From Cryptomeria japonica (lineage: Eukaryota > Streptophyta > Pinopsida > Cupressales > Cupressaceae): a DNA stretch of 64,000 nucleotides. Every line of letters starts with the position of its first letter. The first letter of the stretch is position 1. The position numbers and the translations under genes were made by a program. The stretch spans positions 445,822,538-445,886,537 of the forward strand of contig NC_081413.1 in NCBI RefSeq assembly GCF_030272615.1. Direction: 5' to 3'. Under the pieces are notes generated by a model. The model ran no database searches, was not told the origin of the DNA, and worked only from the letters and a program-made list of their open reading frames with translations. Positions 46,427 through 58,589 of this stretch are shown here, piece by piece.

Positions 46427-47711
46427 TATTAGGATAACTGGTGAACAATTAAGAGGGGGGGGGGGAAATCAGTTGTTAATAGATTATAACTTTTAATCCA
46501 CAATAAAACCTTAAACAAATAAAGTATCGATAAAGCACATATTGATGCTTGTAGGAACAGATACCGGTAAACAATACAACTTTACAATTAACTAGATAAT
46601 CAATGCAAAGACACCATACCACCTAACACCATGATTTGTACATGGAAAACCTAGAAAAGGAAAAGCCACAGTGGAAATTCTACCCACAGTCAGATGATAC
46701 TTCTACAGAAAGTATGTGTTACAATTAGGGGCCTCCACTTGCAAGAAGGCACACTGCCTAGAGCGTACTGCTCATTACAAAATATTCTCACTAACTACAG
46801 AGAGGCTACAACCATCTCAAGATAAATGGACAATAATCCAATAGAGTGAACTGCTAGAAATAGCATCTACTATGCTTGATTACAGTCTTGGTTAAGCTCA
46901 GTGTCGGTGCACTAAATCCTCTTCTAAATCCAATTCGATCACCAATGATCGACCAACTCCTCTTCCTGAATGATATTAAAATATTTACACATTGCATTCC
47001 TTGACCATGAATTTTCCAATAACCATGATACACTACAAAGAGTTTCTACATTTTATTTATACAAACCCTAAGGCCTAAACCAATTATGTCAACCACCTAA
47101 AGATATTACAATAACATCATTACATGATTCCATATTACAATGATATGACATGTCATCTTAAGACCAAAACAATAATAACAAATCTGTAAATCCTCTTGAA
47201 ACATCGAGGTAATGCATAGAGTACATGTTAGCATGATACCGGTCCATAACCTAGATAGGTACCAGACCTATTCTAGGTCCACCATGCCAAAGAAATGTCT
47301 TTAAACAATTGAAGAATGACCAAAGAACATCTTCAACATCTTGAAATCCATGATGAATCTGCACCAATACCAATTATGCATCCTGTCACAATTCCTCAAT
47401 GAAAGCTCTACCGGTAAAGCCTTAAACTAGTGCTAGTAAGGGTTTACTAGAGTGTATGATAGCATCCAATTACCAAGCCAATACCAACTGACCAAAACAT
47501 TCTCATGGAGCATATAACACATGAAATCAAACATACTTCAATGATCCAAACATGCGAGAAGTATCCAATAGATAGTCTCTTCTGCCGGTAACACTAGATC
47601 TTCTAATAGTAACTAAAACTTGTATGTTGGTAACCAATCATAACAACTAGTTTTGACATCAATGACAAAACATCAATGCTACACATAATCAATTCATCCA
47701 TAATGCCAACA
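46427..47711 (-). repeat. Copia-2B 5' LTR
   Basis: Counterpart of 27278-28563, 1285 bp, ending ATGCCAACA followed by the same GAAGT target duplication at 47712-47716. G-run at 46456-46465. Confidence 0.93.
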
Positions 47712-48306
47712 GAAGTATTATTTGACTGTGGGTAAGGTTTCCCACTGTGGTTTTGACCTTTACCGGGTTTTCCAAATAAAAAATATTGGTGTTGTATGAT
47801 TTGTGCTTTGATGTTTTATCTTGCACTGTGTTGTTCTTATCTTTCTCTAATAAATGGTTTATAATCTGCATTAATTGTTCTATTTGTGGAAAATGGATTC
47901 AAGCCCCCCTCTCAGTTTTCCTTTTGTATCAGAACATTCTAACAGATTCTAGAGTCCATATCATCAATATTTTTGTTTACTATTTCCCATTTCTCCATAA
48001 TCTCAACAGGATCACTGATACTTTTTCAAATTATGTCTTCATCCAATTCATCCACCTAAGTGTTGGCCTTGGCCTTAGCTGTGACCACAGCCTTTAGTCG
48101 TTCGATCTTCTTGATGGCTACATTCATCTGCACGAAGAGCCATTTTATCAACTCTTCCTTTGAACGTTTTCATGCAGGTCCTTCATAATTTTAGCTAGGG
48201 CCAAAGTGATTCTTTGAGGTTGGGATTACCAAAGAAGGGATGGTTTAGGGGGGAAGGGTAGGGGTACCTTCCTATTCAATAGGGGTACCTTACTATTTAG
48301 TATCCA
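47712..48306. other. LTR-X remnant and unrecognised fragment, copy B
   Basis: 47712-47944 is the LTR-X end (C-run, ATTCTAACA). 47945-48306 is the coding-like fragment of 28797-29185 with the same charged helical translation. The sequence then jumps directly into Gypsy-2 integrase at ATGAGT (48307-48312). Confidence 0.7.
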
Positions 48307-50110
48307 ATGAGTGAGCATACTTAAACAATTTAGGCCAATAATAACCAGCTCTCATAATTTTCAGAACTGTTGTTCTTGCTGCAAAGTGACCTCCAACAGG
48401 TCCTTCATGAAATTCTTTCAGAACTATTTCAATCTGATCTAGCTCAATGCATCTTAATAGTATATTATTATAGTCTTTTTTTAACAAAATACCATCTATT
48501 AAAGTATAAGGAATGGCTTATAGCCTGAAATACCTTCGTTTTGACCTATCTAAGCCTTTTGGATAGTCACTAGTTTGTAAATAATGGACAATTTGCTGAT
48601 TCCAAGTGGTTGGTAAAGTTGGGGCAGCAGGTTGTTCATTATTATTTAACACTGTTTCAACTTGCCGCTCCTCTTTGTTTTTTTCTGCATTTCTAGCAAG
48701 TTATTCACATAAACCCTTGCCTCTAACTAGCTTGGTTACCTTGATAGAGATGTCATATTCCATTGCCTTAGTAATCCAACCTGCCCTTTTGTCATTTATA
48801 TCCTTGCTGAGCAAAAACTCCTTCACTGTAGGATGAGCAACCATAAGCTAAATCTTATTATTAGAGAGCATGTGCCTAAATTTCTTAAGGCTTCTTATTA
48901 CTGCTAACACATGCTTTTCTACAAATGAGTACCTAGTCTCATAATCATGCAAAGTCTAACTACAGAAAGCAATTGGCTATTCTAAGCCTTCATCATTTTG
49001 CTGACACAACATTGTAGAAATAGTATCCTCACTCCCAAAATCATATAGAATAATTTTTTCTTAAAATTACGATTAATGAGACTAGGGGCAGCTGCAATTG
49101 CCTCTTTAATTTCTTTAAAATTGTTCTTACCTTCCTTAGTCCACTGAAAAGGAATATTTTTCTTAAGCATGGTTGTAAGTGGCTGCATCAATGCTGCAAT
49201 ATTAGGAATAAACCTTCCGATAAAGTTAATCCTACCTATGAAACTCTGGAGTCCCTTTTTATGTGCTGGTAAGGGCAATGCATGTATGGTTGTGATCCTC
49301 TTAAGATCTATTGAAATCCCATGCTTTGAAACAATAGATCTCAGCAACTTGCCTTCATGAACAACAAATATGCTCTTCTTGGGATTTAATGAAATTCCAT
49401 ATTCCCTACATCTTGCAAATACCTGTTTGAGATGGTCAAGATGTTCATTAGCCTTTTTATAAAAAATAGTTATATCATCTAGGTAAACCAAAACGAACTT
49501 GTTAATCAGGCCTTGAAATGCCATATCCATTGCACATTGAAATGTTGCCCCTGTATTGGTTAGTTCAAATGGTATTTTATTATAAGCCATTATACCCCAC
49601 TTAGTGGTAAATGTTGTTTTGTACTGGTCTTCTTCTTTCACCAAAATTTGGTTATATCCTGAATAACCATCAAGTAATGAAAATATCTCTGATCTTGATA
49701 CAACCTGTAAAATTTTCTCCATTGAGGGCAGCAGGCAATGGTCTTTCAAGGATGCTCTATTTAGGTCTCTAAAATAAACACACAGTCTGAGTTCACCATT
49801 CTTCTTCCTAATAGGAACTAGATTGGACACCCAGGATGTGTGCTTGATTGGAAATATGATATTTCCTTCAATGAGCTTATTTAACTCAGTCTTTGTAAGA
49901 TTTTCTAATTTTGGATTAAGAGGTCTTTGTTTCTGCCTTACTAGTTTTTCATTATCTACCAGCTCTATGGAATGTTGAGCTAAATAAGGATCAAATCCTT
50001 TCAAATCTTCATACCTCCATGCAAATATTTCATTAAATTCTTGACAAAGTTTTACAAAAGCATGTCTTTCTTCAGGGGTACATACCTTGCCAATTTTCAG
50101 TAGTTTGTCC
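48307..50110 (-). pseudogene. Gypsy-2 RT, RNase H and integrase finger, copy B part
   Basis: Minus strand. RT spans about 50040-49100: F-A-W-R-Y-E-D-L-K-G-F-D-P, S-W-V-S-N-L-V-P-I-R-K-K-N-G, G-Y-S-G-Y-N-Q-I, G-A-T-F-Q-C-A-M and Y-L-D-D (Leu instead of Val) near 49475. The frame is open for 340 codons. RNase H covers about 49100-48600 with frameshifts. The integrase finger at 48487-48293 has H-E-G-P-V-G-G-H-F-A-A-R-T-T and Y-Y-W-P-K-L-F. Integrase core is missing here because of the copy B deletion. Confidence 0.9.
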
Positions 50111-50439
50111 TTGAATATTTCAACAGGTTCATAATATTATTCCTTCACAAATGTGCTACCTTTATCCTTTATGACCTAATCATCTATATTAAAAATAGAT
50201 TCAAGGGTTACCAAACCCTTGGGCAGCTTGTTAGTTTTCAATTAGAGAAACTGATTTTCATATTGCTCATTGAACTTATGGTGGTTTCCGGTAGAAAACT
50301 CAACTTCTTCAATTAGGAAATTAGCAATCTTCTCATCTGAGTCAAAAACCTATCAATTAATAGTGTTATCTGGAACTGAGGGCCTTACGACAACTTTAAC
50401 ATACTACTGTCTATCAATATTTTCTAGCTCTTTTGGAAT

Positions 50440-50830
50440 GTCAAATTGAGTTCCTAAGGCAACAAGCCTATCTACTTCTTTATTTTGACTTCTAGATATG
50501 GACAATAGATTAAATGCATTAAAATCTTCAATTAAATCTTAAATTATATGCTTGTACATCTTCAAAACATAATTTTTGGTGACATGGATATTCCTTACTT
50601 GGTTCACAACTAGTTCACTATCACCAAAAACCTGTAAACATTTAACTTTTTTCTGCCTAGCCCACTCTAAGCCATGTGCTAATGATTCATACTCTACTGT
50701 ATTGTTTGTATAGCTATAAGAAAATCTGAAAGCAATGTAATATTTCATTCCTTCGGGTGAAACCAACATAACACCACCTCTAGAACCATTTTTACCTCTT
50801 GAACCATCAAAATAGAGCTACCAAAACTAT
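50440..50830 (-). pseudogene. Gypsy-2 archaeal-type RNase H located before RT
   Basis: Minus-strand translation: L-Y-F-D-G-S-R-G, N-N-T-V-E-Y-E-S-L-A-H-G-L, V-F-G-D-S-E-L-V-V, and N-K-E-V-D-R-L near 50465, i.e. the D-E-D-D set of an aRNH. It lies between protease (about 51450) and RT (from 50040). In Gypsy-1 the aRNH lies after the gypsy RNase H. A linker of about 330 bases with four stops joins it to RT. Confidence 0.85.
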
Positions 50831-51027
50831 TTTTTCTGTTGTTCTAACTGCTAGTCAAGCAGAATATCCTCTTTTTCAAGCTTAGGAATAACAACATCCT
50901 CCTCATGAATCATATAAAAACCAAGACCTATTTCATCCATGCTGATGAAAGGATCTTTTGTAGTATTCTGGGCTACCCATTCATCCAAATTCACATCAGG
51001 TATGCCTTGAACATGTGTATGTGGATC

Positions 51028-51500
51028 CTAGATAGGTGGTAACTCCTCATGGTATCTGATGGCAAGATCTGCATTTATAGGACTTTGGGTATATGGATCT
51101 AAGTGGCAAGTGTCTTGGGGTTTTGACTTAATGGTAACCTTAGTACCATACTGGGTTCTGAAAAACAAGTGTGACCAATGAGCAGAAAGGTATCCTCCTA
51201 ATTTTGCTATGAAATCTCCAGTAAGGCAAATAGAAAAGTGTGGAGGTAAGTTAGCTATGTACATGTCCTGAGGTATTACAAAATTAGGACAAGCATGCAA
51301 GGTCAAACCAAGATCTTTGACCAATCCAACTGACTTAACTGTTGTTCCATCTAACTGTACAACTCCTCTAGAAACAGGCTCCTAAATTAGACCAAGTTTA
51401 TCTGCAAGGTCTTTGGGCATAATTGCACTACTGGCTCCTGAGTCTATCAAGCAATTGTGGACTAGATGGTTGCCAACTATCAATGTTACAAAAAATGGAG
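51028..51500 (-). pseudogene. Gypsy-2 aspartic protease
   Basis: L-I-D-S-G-A-S-S-A-I-M-P near 51440 is a canonical D-S-G-A active site. It continues D-L-A-D-K-L-G-L, one TAG, then an open 98-codon part 51324-51028 ending near aRNH. Sequence is of gypsy type. Confidence 0.85.
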
Positions 51501-51529
51501 GAGGCTTTGGTGTTTGGATTGGCTAATTA

Positions 51530-52290
51530 TTCTTAACTGGGATATCATTAGATAATGCAACTCTGGGCTGATCTTTCTAAGACTCATTAGGAAAGGAAAG
51601 ATTATCCAATTTGTCTCTCAGCAATTCCTTTTGTCCAGAAATTTGCAATGCATCTATCATTTTCATGGAAACAGTGGTTGTTGTCATACATTCAACAATA
51701 TTAAATGGAATGCCACTAACCTTTTGTTGTACTTTTGGAACAACGGGCTCTGGTTGAGTTGGCTTTGACTGAGATTGAACTTTCTGTTGTTCTTTAGGTG
51801 CTGCAGGCTATCCTCTTGGTAAAATCTGCACATTCTAGATAGGTGGAGGTGTCCTAATAACTTGCTGACTTGTAGAAGCTGCTCCTGGTATAGGATCATG
51901 TTGGGTCAAATTCAAAGGGTTGCTTCCATTGAAGGGTACAAAAGTATGTGCTCTTGGCACGACCATTGGAAATACTGGAGGATTTACTGGTGGATTTTGG
52001 GTAATAGATGGATGAATTGGGGTAGTTGCAAAAAGAGGATTTATGCGGGTGGCAAAATTAGGCTTAGAATTAGATAGAGGAGAAGAATTAGACAAGAAAT
52101 CAGAATCTAGAATTTCTAGAAAAACTTCAATTGGTGAAACTTTTGGAAACTCAAGTGTTGAATTTGTTGCTTTCTCTATCTTTTTCGCTATCCTGGACCT
52201 TCTCTGTGATAGTGGTAGCTAAATATGCTCAACTGGATCCTCTCTCTGTCTGGTTTGATACTTTTTCATATGTTGCTAAGACCTGTTCTG
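51530..52290 (-). pseudogene. Gypsy-2 gag remnant without capsid
   Basis: Only about 0.9 kb separates the PBS from protease. The translation is proline/serine/asparagine-rich (N-P-P-V-N-P-P-V-F-P, F-V-P-F-N-G-S-N-P) with no capsid signature and no Cys/His knuckle. Either gag was deleted or this family has a reduced gag. Stops near 51840 and 52215. Confidence 0.55.
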
Positions 52291-52416
52291 CACATAGAAC
52301 TAGAAAATAGAGTCGCCAGGTAATTAGAAAACTAACCTCAATAGGCTGAAATATTGTTGTCAATACCAAAACAACAACGAAAATGGAGCTTCTTTGAGCT
52401 ATAATAGCTCAAATGG

Positions 52417-52434
52417 GTCCCACTGGGCATGCCA
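52417..52434 (-). other. Gypsy-2 primer binding site
   Basis: Reverse complement TGGCATGCCCAGTGGGAC, five bases from the LTR at 52440, differs from the Gypsy-1 PBS at two positions. It fixes the element's orientation and the LTR start. Confidence 0.8.
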
Positions 52435-52439
52435 AAAAC

Positions 52440-55400
52440 TGTTGTCATGAAGGATTGCACATGTAATGCTAAGTGTGAAACCAAGCAATCCCGTGAAACA
52501 TGGAAACACCTTCAAGCCTGTGGGTTGCTCAAGTTGAATGTGAATCTCTGGGTTATTGGCTAACCTCCCTTGAATCCCTCCTAAAACTAAAAACTGAATG
52601 TGGAAAAGAGAGAATAATTTGAAAATACTGAAAAACTGCAACTAAACTAGGAGGTGATACACCAAAATTGTAATGGTAATAGCCTAAAACTCAAAAAAAT
52701 ATGACAAAACTTTGTCCACATAAATATTTCCTAGGAAGGCCAAGGAGAATGTAAACTTTGAAGGAAAAACTGTTTTTCACAACCAAATTGACAATATACC
52801 CCTTTTACACAACCTAAAACCTGTGATTATACGAAAAGTAGAAGATACATGCACGTAAAAGAGACTGAAATTCAAAGGTTTTAAATTAAAACACAATAAT
52901 TTTCTATCAAATCTACAAATGAACATGCACAATTACCAAGGCAAATATATGAAGCTCTAAAATATCAAAGGAAATCTGCTATAAAACTAAAATACTAAAG
53001 TGCTAAGATACAATGCTTTTTTGCAAAAATGTGTATGCAAAAAAAAAAAATAGGGGGAAAAAGACAGAGAGAGAGAATATACAGAACCCATCATGTACAT
53101 CTCCTTGAAAAAACCCTAATAGAAAAAACTGCATGAGAAAAAGCTTTGGGCAAATTTTCCCAAAATAGCCTAAAAAACACATGTAACCCTGCCAAAAAAA
53201 TAGTCTCCAAATGCTCAAAATAGAGCTCTAACTGATGCTGCATGAAAAAATCATCCCCTGCTATAAATAGAACTGCCAATCTCACCAAAAATAGCTTTGA
53301 ACTGAAAAAATCCCCCTCAGCTGAAACTGCACGATAACTATCAAATATAGAATTGAAACCAAAAACTACTACTTGAAAACTACATGGTCATGTTGCCAAG
53401 AATAGCATCCCTAAGAAGTAAACCACCTCTAAAAAACTTCCATGCCTCCCACTGAAACATTTGCATGTTATCTTTATATAATAGCTCTCTTTTCAAAAAT
53501 AGTTTTACTCCAAAGTTAAATAAAACAATTCGTTTTATTCAATTGTTGAAATAAAACTATTAAATTCCTTTTTATATTTTATAATTTAATATAAATTTAT
53601 TAAGATTTTTATAAGGAATAAATCTTTAATTAATTTATATTAAATATAAAATTTACAATTTATAATTAAAAGGAAAAATATGATACTTATTATAATTTAA
53701 TATATATTAATTAAAGATTTTATTTCTTATTCTTTAATTAGTATATATTAAATTATAATAAACAACAAAAATAAAAGAATACATGAGATGAAAGAACTTA
53801 AAGTTTTTTTTGGCCTTTTTGCATGTGGGCTTATAATGAAAAATAACTAGGCTATATGATTTCAATTCATACGCCACGGCTTGCATAAAGTGATTTGTTT
53901 ATAAAAAACAAATAAAAATAAAAGGACAAGCCCACAAAACAAATTAGGGCATGAGCACAAATAAGAAATTTAACCATAAAATCATTTTGGTTTTCATATT
54001 TTGCAACTTTTGGAAGACTCCTCTGGCCAACATGCATGTTAGGGTTTGAAGTGGAGCTCGAAAATGGGATTTTTCTGCATGATCTTTTTGGTTCTCAACT
54101 GATAATAGCTCGATATGTCTGATTTTCTCTATCTTTTATATTATATCACTATCTCTCTGATAAGAATGCAGGAGACTACCCTTCTAACTGTGTGTGACTA
54201 TCCTCTTTTCTTTTGTCATTATTTCTTTGATGAAGGGTTATTGCATAATATTCTTATACATGCCTGACTTTAATATGTGACTTCCATGTTTATCTATCTA
54301 GGGTTCATTCTGTGTCAACTGAAAACATAAGCCTTCTCTATTTTAGCTCCATGTACTGATAATATGATAGCATGTTTATGTCCTTGAAGCTTTTAATACC
54401 TTTTAGTTTGTATTTTTGCACACATACCTTTGACTTGTAATTAAAAATTGTCATTTGTATTTAATCACAAGTCTGTGTCAAAAGGGTTGTTACTATTCTT
54501 ATTATCCACTGAAGGTTGCACAAAACTATCAAACCCTAATTTCTTTCCTCTATTCTCAATGATGATCATAATTTATGATTTCTAAGCAATACTAACAGTG
54601 CATTGAACATCTTTGTTATGATAAAAATCTTCTTCATCTCTATGATATAGTTGTCTCATGTATTCTATTATGACCTACTGCAACATTAACTTTGAATTAT
54701 GCTCTCTGTCATTTATGAATATTACTCCTATTTGTGTAATCATATTGACAGATATTTCTTTTGTATCAAAAACTATTGCCATTATCTCATGAAGCTATGT
54801 GAAGTATGATTGCAACCTAATCTTTTGGTATTGATTTTAGAGACTTGTCTTTCTCATGATGGCTGCACCAACTGGTTAAAATCTTGATTATCTTTGATGA
54901 TCTATATCCCATTCTTCATGAATATATGCTCTCTTAATGCATACATGGAAGTTATCTTAAGGAGGATCTTTATACCCCACTTTGACTATCCATGAGGCTT
55001 ATAATTTTGATAGGTGGTTGAACCTTGTGGTGTTTGCTTTCATTAACTATTCCTTTGATTTACTAATATCATTTTGCGGATTAATAAAGGTTTCTAAAAA
55101 TCCGTGAACTGGGTTTTCCCGCAATTTTCTGGGTTATTGCATTTTCAAGCATTTTCATTACTATTTAAAAATCATAAAATTCCAATTCTGAGTTTTCACA
55201 ATATTACCAAAACACTATGACTGTATCTATGCTTGTTGTTCATTGTGCACTAGGATCTTCTCTTTTGACAAACATATGGATTAATGACTTCATGATGCTA
55301 ATTGTCATTAATTAGGACTCTATCTTTTAAATTTCTATCCATGATTATGCCTATACTGTCCTTTACTAATTTTAACGTTATCATTCTAAGACTGACTATT

Positions 55401-57450
55401 GTCTATGACATTATGACTATTCATTGTACATGTTTGAGGCAGTGCTATACTCTTCACTGTTTGATTTCCTTCAAAATACATTCAAAATATTTGAAGATGC
55501 TATTCTTATTGAATGGATTAATTTCTGTTCTATCAGAAGGTTATTCGCTGAGTATGGATAGAAATCATAACCTTATGATTCTCTAATCTGCAAGGCTGTA
55601 AATGATTGAGCATACATTTTTTTTATTTTTTTTCAATAGTGAACTTTAATTGTCACTTCTTGGTCTTACTTTGATCTAAGTATAATTTGTGACAACTTTG
55701 GGTGCATGAAGGACTGCTCTTTATTCACCACTTTGAGAAAGTGACATCTGAATATTTACACTTCTCTGATAGCTTATCACTGGGCTAATGTTCTTTATTT
55801 CCATGTATTTGGTGATGCTAATAATGTCCTCACTGTCTTTTACTAATATCTGGATGGAGGTAAGCACTATTTAGACTGCCCTTGTTTGATTATTATTGCC
55901 TCTTTCAATGCTTGGTGTAAAACTGTGACTCGCTGAACTGTATGCAAACCTTCCTTTTCCAGTCTTGAGGCTACTTTCATGTGTGGACACTTATGGCTCT
56001 TGACTGTGCTAACTCTTGCCACTATAAAAATATAACTGTAACAATGGTATTTATGACTTTATATGTTGTTGATGAAGTTTTAGTCAATTATGGTGCCATC
56101 ATAATGATGTTGACTACTATAGTGGGCACCCTTGTGACAGCGATAGGTGCTTGGCATTTATACATTGTTGTGAGCTTTGACTAGTCTCTCTTTCCTTTGG
56201 ACTAAGATATAGTAGCTACTACATGATTTCCCTTAGGTTCTAGGAGCTTCCAAATGCTGATTGAGTCCCTGTCTTTAGGTTTACACTTTATTTTTGGCTC
56301 ACTGTCACAAAATGACATGACTTTATATGCTTCTTATTTGTTCATTGCTTTGTGAGTAGGACTTTTCTTGTATTTCTTCTCTTTTCTTATCATAGCCATA
56401 TGCTCTATATATTGCTCTATGAGATTGTATACCTTGACACTAAAACCCTTTCTCCTATTCTAAGCCTTAAAAACTCTGCTCACTATCATTTTTCTAGGAA
56501 AAGGCATTGTTAGTATGGATACATTTCACTGTTCTATCTCCACACACTATTTGATGGTTTGAACATATGTGTATTGACTATCTTTATGATTGATCTTCCT
56601 CTTTTTGATTACTAAACATGAACTTGCTATTTCTTTAAGATCTCCCATATTGTTTTTATTCTCATGATGTCTCTAGTCACTTGATCATGTGGATATAGCT
56701 CTATTCACTGTTGTATGTGTTGTCATTGAATGACAATTTTTACTATCATTGAGTGATAACACATGGGAATTTGGATATTGTTGTGTTCCTGTTTGTTAGT
56801 TGATAAGTATCACCCTGTGAAGAGTGACATGTATGCTGAGCTCAACCCCTTTGGGAGCCCATTTTAACCCATATACATAATGGATATGAAATGAAAACCT
56901 GTATCTGCACATTGAGCAAACAAGTTAGATAAAAACATGGTTGTTGTTGATATGTCATGGAATCTTTTCTACATTGATCTACTATGTTTTGAATTTGACA
57001 TAGCAGTGTAGGAACATTAGGAGTATCTTTGTGTATGTAGGAGAGAAAAGAATAACCCGGAGCTATAACAAAACATTTTTTTTTCTTCTATTTCAGATCA
57101 TCTCATGGAGTAGACAACGAGATGCTTAGATCTACAAAGCTGACTAGAAGACCTTTCTGTAGAACTCATCAGCCTTTTCAGGAAATGATGGGTTCTTTCT
57201 TTCCCTTCTTCCTACATTCTTTTGTTCCTTTTGTGTTTGTATTTCTATGATCAATGTGATCTTTTCTCAGCTATTCACACGACTTGTGTGGGATCTTGTG
57301 AATAGTTTGCTCTTTATAAGTAAAGATGTATTAGATGAAGATGTTTTAAAGATATTAAACTTGGAAAACATTTGTGTACCTTTTCTCTGCAATACATAAG
57401 ACCTGTTGTAGGTCACTAGGATTTTTAAGTGTGATAAAATTTTGGTAACA
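52440..57450 (-). repeat. Gypsy-2 5' LTR, about 5 kb
   Basis: From the PBS-adjacent TGTTGTCATG to TTTTGGTAACA, with TG...CA ends. The last 1.4 kb is repeated at 29269-30619. No coding domain is seen. A TATA box (minus strand TATATAAAG, 53472-53480) suggests about 4 kb of U3 and 1 kb of R-U5. A foldback AT block lies at 53520-53765. 53040-53075 holds an A-run and a GA repeat. The rest, 53770-56000, shows nothing recognisable. The left LTR is truncated, so full identity of the pair cannot be tested. Confidence 0.8.
53585..53758. repeat. Two AT-rich foldbacks in the Gypsy-2 LTR U3
   Basis: Foldback 1: arms about 53585-53608 and 53620-53644. Foldback 2: arms 53690-53717 and 53731-53758, 27 of 28 bases pairing around a 13-base loop. 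They lie about 100-280 bases upstream of the TATA box in element sense. They could be MITE insertions or a structural regulatory block. Confidence 0.8.
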
Positions 57451-58179
57451 GTTACAAGTGAAAAATTGTCAATTAAAGATGTATCCCCTCTAGTAAATCC
57501 TACAATATATAAATCCATGGTTGGTGGTTTTCTATATTTAACTTAGACTAGACCAGATATAGTGAATGTAGTCAGTATTGTATAAATATTTCAGAGTAAT
57601 CCAAGAGAAAATCATGAAAGTGCAATAAAAAGGATATTCCGGTATTTGCAAGGAACAACTGAATATGGTTTATGGTACCCTAAAGATGATGAATCTACTT
57701 TATGTGCATATATAGATGCAGATTGGGTAGGTGATGTTGATGACTGAAAGATCACATCTAGTGGAGCATTATTTCTTGGGAAAAAAATGGTTTTGTGGAT
57801 CAACAAGAAGCAGTCATGCATTTCTTTATCTACTGCTATAGCTGAATATGTTGCAACAATAACCAATTACACTCAAGTTCTATGGATGAAGCAGATGTTG
57901 AAGGATATACAAGTGAGTTGTAATGATTCAGTTGTTATACATTGTGATAACTTTGCAGCTATTGACATATCAAAGAACTCAGTATTTCACCCCAAGACTA
58001 AGCACATATCAATCAAGTATAACTTTTTGAAGGAAAAGGTGGAAGCAAAAGAAGTCAGATTGGTTTATGTGAACACTAAAGAACAAATAGTAGACATCTT
58101 CATTAAACTTTTGTCTAGGGAATCATTTGAGCATTTGAGAGACAGATTGGGGGTTTCTACCCCTCTGGTAGAGACTTAA
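57451..58179 (+). pseudogene. Copia-3 RNase H
   Basis: The frame resumes after Gypsy-2 with the T-S-E-K-L-S-I-K-D-V block, then L-W-Y-P-K-D-D, C-A-Y-I-D-A-D-W-V-G-D (Asp), S-L-S-T-A-I-A-E-Y-V-A (Glu), H-C-D-N-F-A-A-I-D-I-S-K-N (Asp), ending S-T-P-L-V-E-T-stop. Stops at 57542 and 57745 and a shift break it; 57787-58179 is open for 130 codons. Confidence 0.9.
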
Positions 58180-58589
58180 ATGATGTAGATGTGCATCAGT
58201 CTGGTATGAATTATTAGAGATATGTTTTGCTCTAGATTGATAAAATAATGCTACTACTCAAGGGGAGTAGTCAACCTTGAGATTTAGAGTTTTCATATAT
58301 TTTTTGATATTTATGTCATATCTTTCGTATTGATGTGAAAGGGGGAGGCATATATGTGAAAAACCTATGCTATCTATTTTTTAGATTGATTGCACTCCTT
58401 AGGGAGAGTTTGGCGGTGATTTTGGTGGTATTTGGTATTTTGATTTAGATTTGGTTCAAAGCTTCATTGCTATATCATTTTATGGGAGATTGTTGGTTGT
58501 CTTCCATAGGGGGAGACTTGTTTGACATTTCTTGGCACTTGGATGTTTTTCACATCTAGTGTTGCCATCAATGACAAAGGGGGAGATTG
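58180..58589 (+). other. Copia-3 3' region with repeated PPT-like tracts
   Basis: TCAAGGGGAGTAG (58257), AAAGGGGGAGGC (58338), TTAGGGAGAGTTTGG (58400), GGGAGATTGTTGG (58484), ATAGGGGGAGACTTG (58508), and the terminal CAAAGGGGGAGAT (58575-58587). Same organisation as Copia-1, supporting a shared lineage. Confidence 0.72.

Larger units (their letters stand above)
40552..47711 (-). mobile_element. Copia-2, copy B, with a 2.16-kb insertion
   Basis: Duplicate of 23527-28563: RNase H start, RT, linker, integrase, protease, gag, PBS and 5' LTR (46427-47711), in minus orientation. It is longer because of the probable solo LTR at 41547-43705. The first LTR dinucleotide is mutated (TA at 46427-46428). 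Confidence 0.92.
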
